DNA of 64,000 bases from Aquatica leii (Eukaryota; Arthropoda; Insecta; Coleoptera; Lampyridae). Positions 1-11,639 of this stretch are shown piece after piece. The DNA lies in the NCBI GenBank assembly GCA_035610365.1, contig CM069435.1, positions 93,529,389 to 93,593,388 of the forward strand, read 5' to 3'. Both the position numbers and the translations under genes were made by a program. A model generated the notes under the pieces. It worked only from the letters and a program-made list of their open reading frames with translations. It was not told the DNA's origin and ran no database searches. How positions within the stretch are numbered: the first letter of the stretch is position 1; the number at the start of each line of letters is the position of its first letter.

Positions 1-205
1 TACACCATTTACCCTAAAAATAATTTAATATACTTGTTGTTATAACCCATGTTTTGCCATTTGTTCAGTTTCAGTGTTCGACAGATTTAAACGGTATCTG
101 CAATTAATACTTCCCGACCGTTTTGGTGCCTTTTGAATTACTTTATGATTAGTACACTAAGAATCTTCTCTCCGAATTGTATTGAGCTAGCTGTTGAAAT
201 TTGAC
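1..205. repeat. Dispersed AT-rich repeat, copy 1
   Basis: This segment matches 1975-2150 and, more weakly, 15826-15985. Shared landmarks in order are a gttttgc block, cagtgttYgac, the block gaccgttttgg, attactttat, attagtacac and attgtattgagctagc near the right end. The copies diverge abruptly after the last landmark. No coding potential or known family is recognised. It could be the end of an unrecognised DNA transposon. Confidence 0.6.
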
Positions 206-1974
206 GCTTACTGTCTTGTGTGCGATCATAATTTTTCCTGTCTTTATCGATTCTTCTATTTATTGATTGTCATTATTGAGTTCGACTCGAATTAGGTTTT
301 AACATCAAGCTTTATCTTTCTTCGACTTTTTCTATCTTTATCTTTCCTACTTTTCATTTCTTCCTTCTTAGGTGTAGGGTTTTTATATGTGCCAGTCACT
401 CATCTTTTATTTCATTTTTTTTTAAATTCGGCTTTTGAGTGGTTAGTTGGACATCAACTCTTTTTTTGTCTGTCTTTTCTCTTTAGTGTTTACGGCAACT
501 ATGCTTTCTTCTTATTTTTTTTTCAGTTACTTCTCTTGCTTTATTGGATTTAGTGAGTTTTTGCATTGTTGATTTTGGTCCGAAAGTGGAAATAGACTGC
601 AACGTCGTTTCTTGTACTCTATATATTTTCGCTTAGTCGGCATTTTTTATGTTGTCAGTCACTATTAGCATATTTCTATTTTTTTAAGGTTTCTAGTACT
701 TTTGAAATATTATAATCTTTTCTTTAGCATTTAAATTCTATAGTAACATTCCAATACGACGAGCACTGACTAACGATGTTCGATTAGCAAGTGAAACTTG
801 TTATTCTTTCTTTATTGCTCTTACTTATTTTTCTTCGGTTTTGTTTTGTGTAATGCTGTTTTGGATTTTACTTTGATGGGTACACTTAGTAGTGTTTAAT
901 TTTGTGGCTGTGACTTTTGGATTGCTGATTTGTTTTTCTGCCCGTTAGGTCGTTCGAACTGTGTCGACTTTTTAATCATTATCGTTTTTTGGATTGAGAT
1001 TTCTTTGTTGATTTTTCTTGCTTGGATTTTTAGGGTCTGTTTGGTTTTTTTGGTGAAAGAATCTTAAACCGTCTGTTGACTACCTTTTAACAAAACTGTC
1101 TTGTTTTTTTTCTAAATCCGTTCAAGATCTGCTAGATATTGATACTTGGTTTTTCTTTTTACTTCTTGAGTTTCAATAGTTTTGGAGATTATATTTAGGG
1201 TTGGATTTATGTTGTGGGCTGGAGTTTTATGAGATTTTAAGACGTTGTCTGGTTTGCTCTGGATTGTCGGTAAGTTTTATGGGACTACGTTGTTTTTTTG
1301 TGCTCTGCGAGCGTTTCGACTACTGTTACTAGAAGACTTTACAATGAGTATTTTTGATTTGACTTTTCGTTTAGTTAAAGTCTTTTTGGTTTCTAGAAGT
1401 ATCATTCTGTTTCGTGCAACTTTTGGACACACCCGATTGATAATACTTAGCAAACTGGAAAAACCTCTTTCATTTACGTTTCGTTTTGAGTTAGGTGTTA
1501 TTGTATATAGGTTTGCTTTAGATTTTAGGGTTCTATTCTTGGCGTATGCCTAAATTTCTGTTCTTGATTTTAACTAGTGTCTATTTCTCATGTTTTTATG
1601 CTGCTGGGGTAAGCAGGAAATTTGTTATACCAAAAGTAATATAATATAGGTTGCTTACTGTATAAATTTTGTTCCGGAACGCCCTTTTGCTACATTTAGA
1701 ATATTAACTGTATTTTTTCTTTTTTTGATATCCGGACATAGTTTCGTTTTCCATGTAAGAAAGACGGTACGTAAATAATCTAACGCTCCTCTCAGTTGTA
1801 ATTATTTGCACATCATTCACGTAATAAATGAGTGTCTGGAGTACGTTTCGTGTGTGTTACTTCTCGGAGTTTGCTGGGGTACGAATTAACTTATATTTTT
1901 ACGACGCCATTTATTTTTATTATATAATATTAGCACAACTGGACAATTGACGAATTCCTAATTGATAGCATCTA
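206..1974. other. T-rich spacer, no gene seen
   Basis: A strongly T-rich plus strand. The one longer reading frame (1245-1553, 102 codons) is rich in Phe and Leu and matches no family I recognise. I see no promoter, RNA gene or transposon domain here. Confidence 0.6.
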
Positions 1975-2150
1975 TATAATTCTACATAGTTATAAACTGT
2001 GTTTTGCTGTTTGCTTTTTCAGTGTTTGACGGTATCTCTAATTAATTGTTTCTGACCGTTTTGGTTTTAATTTTTAATTACTTTATTATTAGTACACCAA
2101 GAATTACCTGCAATCTTCTGACCAAATTGTATTGAGCTAGCCGCTTCCCT
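1975..2150. repeat. Dispersed AT-rich repeat, copy 2
   Basis: Second copy of the repeat at 1-205, in the same orientation. It keeps the blocks gaccgttttgg, attagtacacc and attgtattgagctagc. Small insertions and deletions separate the copies, so it is old. Confidence 0.6.
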
Positions 2151-4385
2151 TTAGTTACGGGTAAATTCACGTAACATAGCGTTTATTAGTAAAACTTTTC
2201 TTGTAAAGTAAAATACGTTCTTAAAATCTTCGGATAATGAATACTATGTCTTAATTTGATAATGTACACTGATAATGCAACTTCTGAACAAGATTTCTAA
2301 AAGTTAGTATACAAGACGTTGTTTTTGTGCCAAAGATGTTTTCTGGCAAATATGCTATTTTTTCATGAATATGTTTTTTGTCACGGATAGCATGCGTCTT
2401 AACAAGTACCAAAAAAATTCATTTTATAGGTTTATTTGACTTGATATTGCTAAAACACTGCAGAGTAAAAATTGTTACATCACCGGTTCCTTACTTTGAT
2501 TTGAGCTCTTACTTTAACTAATGAACCTAATTTGAAACCGTCAGGATACCACAAAAAAATTCATCTCACCGCCCAGATCTTGCCTCGAAACAAATAATAA
2601 TTTTTACGAAAACTCCGACTAAGACACATCAAAGATCATTCAAAAAATTTGAATGTACTTCCGCGATATGTCACAAAGAAATCGTTCTTCCATTGTTTGT
2701 CAAGATAAGGTCCGTCCGTGAATAAACAGATTTTATCACCAAGTAATTTTATTTGATTTTTTTATATTTACTTTGGTTTGTTAATAAATCTTAATAAGTT
2801 TTACTCGAGGATGTCTTTGCAAGTATTGCAATAAACAATAGACGTTTTTTATTAATTCAATTTTAGTTGAAGTAAGCAACATATTTGTAAACGTCTACAA
2901 TTTTAATGTCAACAAATTTAAATTTTTATATTTCGGCGCCCGAGCAGAAGCTTCAAATTCAAAATTTCACCAAATATTATTGTTTTTTTTTCCAACATTA
3001 TTTTTTTAGAATCAGTCCGTTTTATTGATTCGTTGATAAGTTAACTAGAGCCGGAGTAAACTATTTTTGCAATGGCAACCGCAAAAATACCCTAAAAACC
3101 GACGAAGGATAAATATACACTCTAATAAAAAAAATTTTTTGGGTACCTATGGAAGTGTTGACCAACTTTAAGTTTGCTATTAACCACCGTTATTAATCCT
3201 CCCTTTTTTTTATTTTGCAAATGTTCTTGTCTCTCTTACTTTTTCTCTTCAAGGTCCCAAAAGAAAGACTGAAAAAAAAGTTTCTCTTATGAAGAAAATG
3301 ATAAGTTGTTTTTTTAAATTTATATTTTTATCCACAAAGCTTAAGGTTTCTATAAGAAACCTTGGATTTTAACTATTTAGACGTTTTAACAATTTTTTTG
3401 GTTTTATTAAAGATCTTGGAATCTATACCATGACATTCGGTAATTTTTTGCTAGGACCTGTTTTAGCCAATAGGTGCATTCAGATAGACTCAATGGCTGT
3501 GTAATGGGCTGTTTCCTATAACTACTCAGTAATTTTACTCAGCGTAAATTTTTTCAGCGCTTCTACGGGATAGTTATTATTTCAATGTAATATTTTAAGA
3601 ATATAGTTTTTTTTTTCAATTTAAATGTCCAACACAGCCGTGGTATAAGAAATGAACAAGTTCTATGATTTTCTTTGTTGGCAGTCGTAATGAATAGCCT
3701 AGAATACTGCTTTCAAATCAGTTGCATTTTGCGTTTCTGACTATTTGGTTTAATTTTTTTTTTATTTACGTTAAGTGTGCAACCAATAAATTTTGGTTTA
3801 GTTATTAACTATTAGGTTGGTCAAAAAAGATTTAAAAATGTTGGAAATGCGCTGCGTGTTTTTCTGTTGCTATTGACATTGTCAACATTTTTTTGGTACA
3901 GTTAAAACAAAAACTTTTTCTAGGATATTTGTGTTAAATTTGTTAGTTTAAACGTCATATGTAAAAGTTTAAGAATTTATATAGTGCAGTGTCTTTTTCC
4001 GCAACTGGGATTTAGTGGGGCGTTCTCATACGTTAAATAGTGATTTTTTTTATTGGTTTTTAGTTTTGTACAAAGGTACCTAATGCTAAAATTTAAAATC
4101 TGTGTTATTTTTTAGCTCTAGAAAACTATTATATTCAACGCTCTGCTTTGACGCCTCTCATACACCCAAATGGCGTTATACTTATTAGTCAGTAAGTGCA
4201 TTAACACAATATAGTAAATTAACAATTCAAAAACAAAAGTGCTATTCGCCAACAACGTTATGATTAAAATTTGCCTTTGTGAAAAATCGATTTCTCTACG
4301 CCCTCAACCCAAACCCAGCTTAAAAGAAGTTTCCAATCAAAGACCGTTTGCAAAAAAACCGCGTATAGATATTAATTATTTGCCA
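2151..4385. other. AT-rich spacer, no gene seen
   Basis: No coding feature is recognised. At 2935-2951 the run ggcgcccgagcag resembles a tRNA-Lys primer-binding site of LTR retrotransposons, and several aataaa-like signals lie upstream. No gag-pol similarity follows, so this is not called as an element. Confidence 0.5.
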
Positions 4386-4389
4386 ACAT

Positions 4390-5240
4390 TGCTCCGCGGC
4401 TTTATTAAATTGAAAAAAGAAATTTCATAGCCGCCGCAGATCGTATTGGCGGCGTGAGCCGATGTCAAAGGGGACTAGATTTAATTGAAACTTCAAAACA
4501 TATTAAAAAGCGGTTCGCTTGATACGAATAAAACTGGGCGAAAAAAAATTATTGGCCGCATTTACAGCGCCAATCTTTAAGTAATTATATTTTGTTCTGA
4601 AAAATATTTATTGTAGTTGTTAACGCGCTGAAGGGAGGCGGGCGAAACTAATTAGCCATGCTAACTGAACGTTCTCGTCAAATATTTTTTTTTAATCTAA
4701 AAGAAAAATTGGTCCCAATCTAATCAGAGGAAAAAAGTCCCCGGTACGTCGCATAAATTCGTAATTAGACTTGAATAATTTAGAGCGTCTCATAGACAGT
4801 GGAAAGGTTGCTCTTTAATGAATGCTTGCACAATTGCAGACGCGTATGGATGAAAGTCGATAATAAAATTGACGAGCTTGTTAAAAGACCACCGCATCGA
4901 TGCGCCGCCGAAATGCTTCAATATTCTGGCGATAAGTCCGATTTATAAGTACAATTATATAAAGGGTTTATCGACTGAAAACGATTGATGAGAGCCTTGT
5001 TAGTGCACAAGAGGGTATCGGGATTAAGATGATGCTCACATTGGGATATATTGAGATGTTTGCTTTAGGGATGAGTGCTCTTCCTCCTTGCAAATTCCAC
5101 ATGCCATCGTTACCGGAAAAGAAGGGCGCGCGTCGATGTTCGACAAGCACGAAACAGGACCAAATTGATTGTTTATTGTGTTTGTATTTGGGATTTTACT
5201 TCTTCGAGAACGTAACTCGGTTATAACCGCTAAAAGTATA
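4390..5240. other. Candidate conserved non-coding island 1
   Basis: Base composition here is visibly less AT-biased than the flanks. There are non-repetitive blocks such as gccgccgcagatcg near 4431, several taatta-type homeodomain-like cores (near 4650 and 4760) and no transposon similarity. Short frames in both directions (4239-4430, 4968-5150, 5029-5226) overlap and resemble no protein I know. The texture is that of conserved regulatory DNA, but conservation cannot be tested from one sequence. Confidence 0.35.
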
Positions 5241-6217
5241 ATTTGTTTTGGCGCATAAAACTGTTTACGATAAAGCTAAGAGGCCATTGAAGCAATATTG
5301 TCGTAAAAATAATATGAAAATGCACTATAAGAATATCTTATTGATGTCTCTATTACATTGCAATTTTGACATTAAGTTTTATAAGCCGTAACAAAGTCTT
5401 CTTTTATTTCGCGTTTTATCATTTCGAAGATAATCGTTAATCGATCTTAATCAGTTTTTTTTTGTTGATAGATACTGCTAAGTGTATACAAATGAGACAA
5501 AAGTAAACAAGAGCATAGACGAACAGTATAAAAAAAACATTTATATTACGATAACTTTAAAGAATGGAAAACATTTGAATTCAGGTATAGGTAAATCATG
5601 AAAAAGTTTTGTTAAAAATATTTTTAGTCAAAAATCGACCTTGTTGTATCATAAAAATTCAAAAACAAAAACGTGTTTCTGGAATGTAATTATCAAAAAT
5701 CTTCAATGGAACCAGCAGGGTATTGTGAATTTTAGTCGCATTTAGGCCAAGATCCAGATTATGGTAAAAAAAATTTTAGATTGTGCAAATAAGAGATTTC
5801 CTATTACCAAAAATTATTTTTTGACTCAAAAAGTAGTAAAAGAAATAAAATAAAATTTTGTTTTCTAACTGACCAATATGGCAAGACGTGGAATTAAACA
5901 AACAGATTTTACAAAAACGTGCTGATTATATTTATAGTTGCAAAGAAACTATTACCGAAAAAAATCAGAAACTGGTTCAAAAGAGTAAAAAAAATTATAG
6001 GTGTTGACGGAGGTCTTAAATAATCCGCATATAGTGGATGAATCAGGTTTTGCTTTACCAAAAAAAACTGACCTTATTTTCAGGAATGTCTGAAATCTTG
6101 AGAAAAAAAAAATGATGTGTTGTTAGATCATTTTAAACTAACGAAAAGACTGGAAACTCGCAGAAAGCATATCTGAAAATGTTTCGCATGACAGTGATCA
6201 GAAAAATATTTCATCAC
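5241..6217. other. AT-rich spacer, no gene seen
   Basis: A-rich on the plus strand. A degraded frame around 5880-6110 contains VDESGFALP, faintly like a DDE transposase block, but too broken to assign. No other feature is seen. Confidence 0.45.
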
Positions 6218-6237
6218 AGTTAACCCATCAAGAACTG

Positions 6238-6249
6238 GTGTTGCCATAT
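6238..6249 (+). repeat. piggyBac left subterminal inverted repeat
   Basis: The motif gtgttgccatat, inverted relative to 10231-10242, lies outside the transposase region. Confidence 0.5.
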
Positions 6250-6661
6250 AGGAACAAAAATTAGGTAGTTTTCTGTTGCTCAAAAATAAACAATTTTAAG
6301 TTTTAAAACATAGATGGCGCTATACACGGCAAGGTTAAAGCAGTGTTTGTTGACAGAACTGCGTGCAGTGTTTGTCTGTTTACTCTAGCGATATAAAAAA
6401 AAAATTTGTTAGTGAGCGTCAAAAAGACTTCTCAAAAATGGACTTCAAGTTGACGTACGTATAAATAAAAAGTGTTTTTTACAGTTTTCTTTAAATAAAT
6501 TCATTATAATAACTTTAGAAATATATTATTACCGTAACGGCGGCAAAATGTCGGGAGTTACCAAACATAGTTGAAAATATAAAGCTTTGAAACTCGAAGT
6601 TGCTATGTGGCAAGACGAGTCCTTTCGGTAGACTACTTTTTTACATTTCGCTTTTTTTTTG

Positions 6662-7471
6662 CTAGTGGTGGGCTAACTCTCGAAGAAGCTCATCAAATCG
6701 CATATAACGACAATTTAGATGTAGACCAAATTTATATTGAACCTCCAGAGAGAGGTGCCATAACAGACGAGGATTCCGGTGAGGAAGATGAAGGCGGACT
6801 AGTTGATAATTTATCTCGGAATCAATTGAATGCTCAAGTTTAACTTGTTTTACACGGGGAAGATGTTGAATTTGTTGAACCAAAAACGTAACATGTGGAA
6901 AAGGTTGCTTATGACGATATTGAATGGATCAAAGGTGATCTGGAAGAAAAGTCGCAAAATGTTTATAGTTCTGATTATGAAAGTTTATTTAAATTATTTA
7001 TAGACAATGACTTACTATCTTTACTAATAGAAGAATCTAACAAGTACGCACAATTTAGAAATTTGTCAAATCCTCAAATTACTTTAGACGAAATGAAGTG
7101 CTATCCTCATTTTATCAGGATATTGTCAATTACCCGGAAAGAAAAGCTACTGGAACACTGATGGAGATCTTGGTAACCAATTAGTGATGGATGCAATGAG
7201 GAGGGGCCGTTTTTAACAATTTGGCGGTGCCTACACTGCGCAAATAATAATATACTAGATTCAAATGATGAATTCTATAAACAGAAATTTTGAAAATGGT
7301 TTGTTCCAGAAGAAGATTTAATTTACGACGAGTGTATGGTCAAATACTTTGGGAAGCACTCATGCAAATAATTTATCCGAGGCAAACCAATCAGGTTTGG
7401 ATATAACATATGGTCCCTAAATAACAAATTCGGATATCTTGTAAATTTTTCGTTATATCAAGGCAAAGATA
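6662..7471 (+). pseudogene. piggyBac transposase, N-terminal half
   Basis: The translation begins in the family's N-terminal pattern: LTLEEA, then DVDQIYIEPPE and an acidic stretch ITDEDSGEEDEGG. It continues after a stop into the helical domain (EESNKYAQFRNL near 7030) and then into the start of the DDE catalytic domain (IYDECMVKYFGKHS near 7320), where DE carries the first catalytic Asp. It ends at YQGKD, where the 7472-9311 insertion begins. There are stops near 6841, 6891 and 7159 plus further frameshifts. In intact relatives this protein cuts and pastes the element at TTAA sites. Confidence 0.85.
7468..7471. repeat. Target-site duplication GATA, left
   Basis: The four bases gata precede the insertion and recur at 9312-9315 after it. 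With one copy removed, the piggyBac reading frame continues exactly. Confidence 0.75.
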
Positions 7472-9311
7472 TGTAACCGGCGTTGAAATTTAGCAGTGAA
7501 TCTTTTATGTAAGACCCCGTAATTAGATTCATCTGGCTGAATTTGCGGTTTTCTGTTTTTTTTTACGATTGATTAGTTCGATGTTAGCATCGAAAACGTT
7601 TTGCTCGTTATTTTATTACGTTTGATTTAAGTTTATTTGCATTTTATAGTTATTTCACAATTATTACTGGTATTTTTTTTAATTTTTAAACGCATAAATT
7701 TCCGTGGTCTTGATTTTGATTAAGTGTTTTTACTTCTGGGTATTTCAATGTAATAACAACTCTATCTAATTTATGACTTCCTGTTTGGAATGTAATTTGA
7801 TCGATTTTTCTTAGAATCTACTTTTGTTTATGCTGGAGTCATTTACGAGCGTGATTTGGATCACTTGATAATTTAATTAAGCAAGCGTTTCGTGAGAACA
7901 TTTTCTTTCTTTAGTGTGCGTACGTGACATGACGCACGTGGCCACTATATTTTTCATCTTTGTTAATTTACGTTGTTTAGTGTTCCATCTTTTACAAAGA
8001 TTTTACGGCGCAAGTTCGTTGAATTAAGTGGGATTACGAGGAGTTAAAAGAAGTAAAATTTTGATTTTGAGGGAGATCTTTTCTTGGTCGCAATTAAGAA
8101 ATACCGGGTTCCGTGACGTAGTCAAGGGTTCGGGGAAGTTAAACAAATGGTACCGTGAAAATTAAGTGGTTTGATAGGAAATATTGGTTTTCCAAGTTCG
8201 TAATTTTACGGTTTAATGAACTTCATGGTATCCATAATAAAGCTCACGTTCGAGTTAGATTTATTTACGATGTGTTATGCTGAGAATCCAATTTTCGCTT
8301 TTGTGCGAATTTCAATGCTGAATTAAAACATATCTTCCGCCGTCATTCCATTGTTTGGGGGTCTCACCGAACCTTCAATCGACTACAGAACACCTAGACC
8401 GTCCCGGGGTCGATCTAAACTCGAAAGCTTCTGGAACCACTGTGCCCAGCAGTTTACCTGGAGTATACAGTTGAGTCAAGGTATTTATCGAATTTGATAT
8501 TATCGTGAAGTGAACCACGATCGGTATGATTTAAAAGCTTTGTATTTCAAGTAAAATTACAAGTCTCGAACTGAAAGAAAAACAATAATGTAACTAATAA
8601 TGTTAGTATTTGACGAAAATACGTGATAAAAGAATTTTCGTCGAAGTAAAGTTTTACTATCAATAACGAATTATTTCATCTTTTATATTCAAGTAAGTTT
8701 ATTAATGTAATGCGCCCACGGCCGTGATTTTAGATAAATTAAGATTAATTAACTTGTGCTTTGTTTTATTTCTTTAAATTCTGAATTTTGTATTTTATTA
8801 TTTTGTTTTTGTGCCTTTATTCAACCGTTTTACGTATTTTTTTGTTTTGTTTGTTTTGTTTTGGTTAATTTTGCGAATTTCAATACCAGTATTTTGTTTG
8901 ATATTATTATTACTATTCAAGTTTGTTTGAACCTTTTTTTTTATTTCAAATAAATGTTAAATTGTTAAATGTAAAGAGCTTTTACTGATTCAGCCGCCGC
9001 GAACGTAATTTTTTTTTAAGTACATTTCAGAGTTTAGTAAGTTACAACTCAAGGTAAGTCCAGGGGTTGTAACCAACCAGATGAGCTTCTGGGTTATCAG
9101 GGGTCCGGAAGCTATTATCATCGTGTCCTTGATTGGCGCCCTAACCGATTTTGAGTTTTACCATTTTATTTCGATTTTATGTCAATCTCGTTTCCAAGTT
9201 ATCACGGAATTTTAAAATATAACCCACCCCGTCTCCACTGAGCAGCGGCACAACATCGTTTATGTTACCTCATTTCAGGCAGTGACATTGTTCCAACTTT
9301 TGCATGTAACA
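7472..9311. mobile_element. Putative solo LTR inserted in piggyBac
   Basis: The 1840-bp insertion begins TGTAACCGG and ends CATGTAACA, the TG...CA ends expected of a retroviral-type LTR, and is flanked by the 4-bp duplication GATA. No gag or pol is seen inside, so a solo LTR left by recombination is the simplest reading. An aataaa signal lies near 8950. The length is large for an LTR. A non-autonomous element is the alternative. The host frame reads YQGKD then IRVNEEYQTVF across the excised site. Confidence 0.7.
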
Positions 9312-9315
9312 GATA
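9312..9315. repeat. Target-site duplication GATA, right
   Basis: Second copy of the duplicated target, immediately followed by resumed piggyBac coding sequence. Confidence 0.75.
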
Positions 9316-10109
9316 TTCGCGTCAATGAAGAATATCAAACTGTTTTTGAAAAATCGACTACACCATTGCTGATGCTTTTGGATGAGTTGCTTGAAGGAAA
9401 GAAGAAACTTTGATATAACATTTTCACAAACAATCCACCTTCTGAGTCATCTAAAAACAAGAGGTTTTTCATCTACATGAACTATTGCGACAACCGAATC
9501 CCAAAAACTTTCCCTTTAGTATCAAAAAAGGATATAAGTAAGAGACAACGTAATTCCTGTTTTTATAGGATCAACGGCATTTTGGTCGCACGTTGGACGG
9601 ACAATAATGTGGTTTCCGCGGCGTCGACTAAATATGGGGTAGTTCCACTTGCTAATGTCAAACGATATTCAGCAAAGGACAAAAGAATTGTTCACGTGGC
9701 AAGACCGAGCTTGATCATCAAGTATAATGCATCCATGGGTGGCACGGACCTGATGGATGAAAATATTGCACAATGGAGGATTAGTTTACGTGGAAAAAAA
9801 TGGTGGTGGTATCTTTTCACGTGGTTACTTGATGCTTCAATTCAAAATGCCTGAATCCTGTATAAACAGTCAGGCAACAAAATGACTCAACTAGAGTTTC
9901 GTCAAAAAATAGTAAAAACGTACCTTAACAAGTTCAAGAATCGGCCAAAAGGGAAAGGTAGACCATCTGCAAGTAAATCTAGCAGATCATTCAGTCGGGT
10001 TGCAAATGATGTCCGATTTGATAATATCGGATACTTACTCACGCCAGTAGAAAAAAAATTAGGTGCAATGGAGAAAACTGCAAATCCATTATGCGAACAA
10101 AGTGCATAA
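9316..10109 (+). pseudogene. piggyBac transposase, C-terminal half
   Basis: Coding resumes with TTPLLMLLDEL, then LLSHLKTRGFSSTWTI (frameshifted near 9480). The conserved block DNRIPKTFPL follows, then RWTDNNVVSAAST, GGTDLMDENIAQWRI with the third catalytic Asp region, and RGKKWWWYLFTWLLDASIQNA. A stop near 9852 separates this from the tail (9882-10109), which aligns with the family's LEFR and C-terminal region. The aromatic block that should hold the second catalytic Asp (FDNFFT in relatives) is degraded near 9415. Confidence 0.9.
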
Positions 10110-10230
10110 AATCTAATGTAGGAATTTGTTTGTCATGTAATGTCAAGTATCATACACAAATGTAGTTTTTTCAATGTATTACTAAACTTTATTTTTTTAT
10201 CGAGACCTAGAAGTGTAAACGACTCGCGTT

Positions 10231-10242
10231 GCCATATGGCAA
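10231..10242 (-). repeat. piggyBac right subterminal inverted repeat
   Basis: The motif atatggcaacac region is the inverted counterpart of 6238-6249. It overlaps a local palindrome (gttgccatatggcaac). Confidence 0.5.
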
Positions 10243-10290
10243 CACTGATTTTTGAAAAAAGTAGCACAATTTTTACTATATTTTTTGGGG

Positions 10291-11620
10291 TAAATCTATT
10301 GGTTTTGAACTAAAAACAAAAACTTGAAAACATAAAGAGTGCAAAATTTTAAAAAAAAGTATGAAATCCAAAGATTTGGCATGTGCTAATTCTACAATAA
10401 ATTAAAACGGCAATTGCTAAAAGGAACAAATTGTCAAAACACAACCTTTAACAACGATATATTTATTTCACACAAGAGAGAGTAGTCGATAAAACCAACA
10501 GAGAAAGAGGTAGACTAATAACAATTATAGATTCGTCGACTAATATAGTAATATCACAGCTGTAATATCGATGTAGACCCTTTTGTTCAGGCATCCCACC
10601 ATACAACTAATTATATTCAATTGTTAACAGAAGTGAATGATTTTAATTTAAATATAAATATTACTCGATCCAACTACCTCGTCTACTATGCAGTCACAAA
10701 ATAAGTCAACAATTGACAATATAATAAAGAATCGCAAAAAAGTAAAATATTAGCACTTAAACTTACCCAACCGGCAGTTCTTCGTCAACAGTAGTGACTT
10801 CTACTATTCCCTTTTATTTGATTTTTAAAAAATGCATAGTATATAAGCTTATGTACGACAGTTAATAGTATTTTTCTTTCATGTTACGTCAACGTACTCA
10901 ACGACAATACATAAAGTTACAGATGATGTAAAGTTGGCGACTGAAAGTAAATTTAGGTCAGTATGATCAAATCTTATAATTATATTAAATAAATTATAGC
11001 CCGAAGACTGACGGTTAGTGAATACAATTGAAACAAATTACATAAAACAACATTATACGTTACTAAGAAGTAGTACGTACAAGACGTACATAATTAAAGT
11101 AATAGATATAAATACGAGAAGGTAAGGTTACACTTAGTAATGTACATAAAGTAATTTAACGAAGTAATAATGTACTGATACAAGTGTGAGTCACGAAGTG
11201 AACTTCGCAAATTACATTTCCCAAAAACTGCCATGTACAAAGACAGCATAGCAATTCCTCAAAACTCGCAAAAAAAGTAAAAAGATAATGTGACGACGCC
11301 ATCTTTGGAAATTGCTTTACCTACTTTGAACGTTGCCTAATTAACTAAATCGCCGAATCCGACTAATACCTGAAATAGGTTTTCCCTAGCACATTTGCTA
11401 AAAGCGTAATAGAAATCACTGCCGAGAAAAATTCAACAGGAAGAAAACTACTTACATGTCGCAAAATAACAGCGGTAAAGAGCGAGTAAATAGCCGTTAG
11501 TTGCTGTTCCTCCACCCGTAAGGAAAATCAGTAGCGGCGTAATTTTAATTTAGAATATATTTTTTTGAAAAATACAAAATAATGACATATAACATTCGTC
11601 TTTCATATATGGTTTACTAT
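10291..11620. other. AT-rich spacer, no firm gene
   Basis: Mostly A-rich. Around 10560-10660 a plus-strand frame reads NIDVDPFVQ then YIQLLTEVNDFNLNIN. This faintly resembles the GDFN segment of a non-LTR endonuclease, but I cannot support a call. Nothing is recognised from 10800 to 11600. Confidence 0.45.
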
Positions 11621-11639
11621 ATAGGTATACACTTCTTTG

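Larger units (their letters stand above)
6219..10290 (+). mobile_element. piggyBac-type DNA transposon, degraded and split
   Basis: This contains both halves of a piggyBac (PGBD-like) transposase on the plus strand, separated by an insertion at 7472-9311. A short motif, gtgttgccatat, lies left at 6238 and inverted at 10231-10242, in the positions of subterminal inverted repeats. A ttaa followed by ccc at 6219 is the kind of left end expected for the family. I could not match a clean right terminus, so the outer limits are approximate. Several stops and frameshifts make it non-functional. Confidence 0.8.

Noticed and set aside
2935..2951. ggcgcccgagcag as an LTR-element primer-binding site
   Set aside because: No LTR pair, gag or pol nearby. 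A short match is not enough.
5880..6110. VDESGFALP piece as a pogo-like transposase
   Set aside because: Only one short motif in a frame broken by many stops. No supporting blocks.
9131..9145. ttggcgccctaacc as a tRNA primer-binding site
   Set aside because: It lies inside the inserted piece with no gag-pol downstream. Probably chance.
7503..9168. Alternative LTR limits TGTAAGACCCCG...TTTTACCA with TTTTA repeats
   Set aside because: Removing it leaves about 180 bp that do not fit the piggyBac protein, whereas the GATA-flanked limits rejoin the frame exactly.
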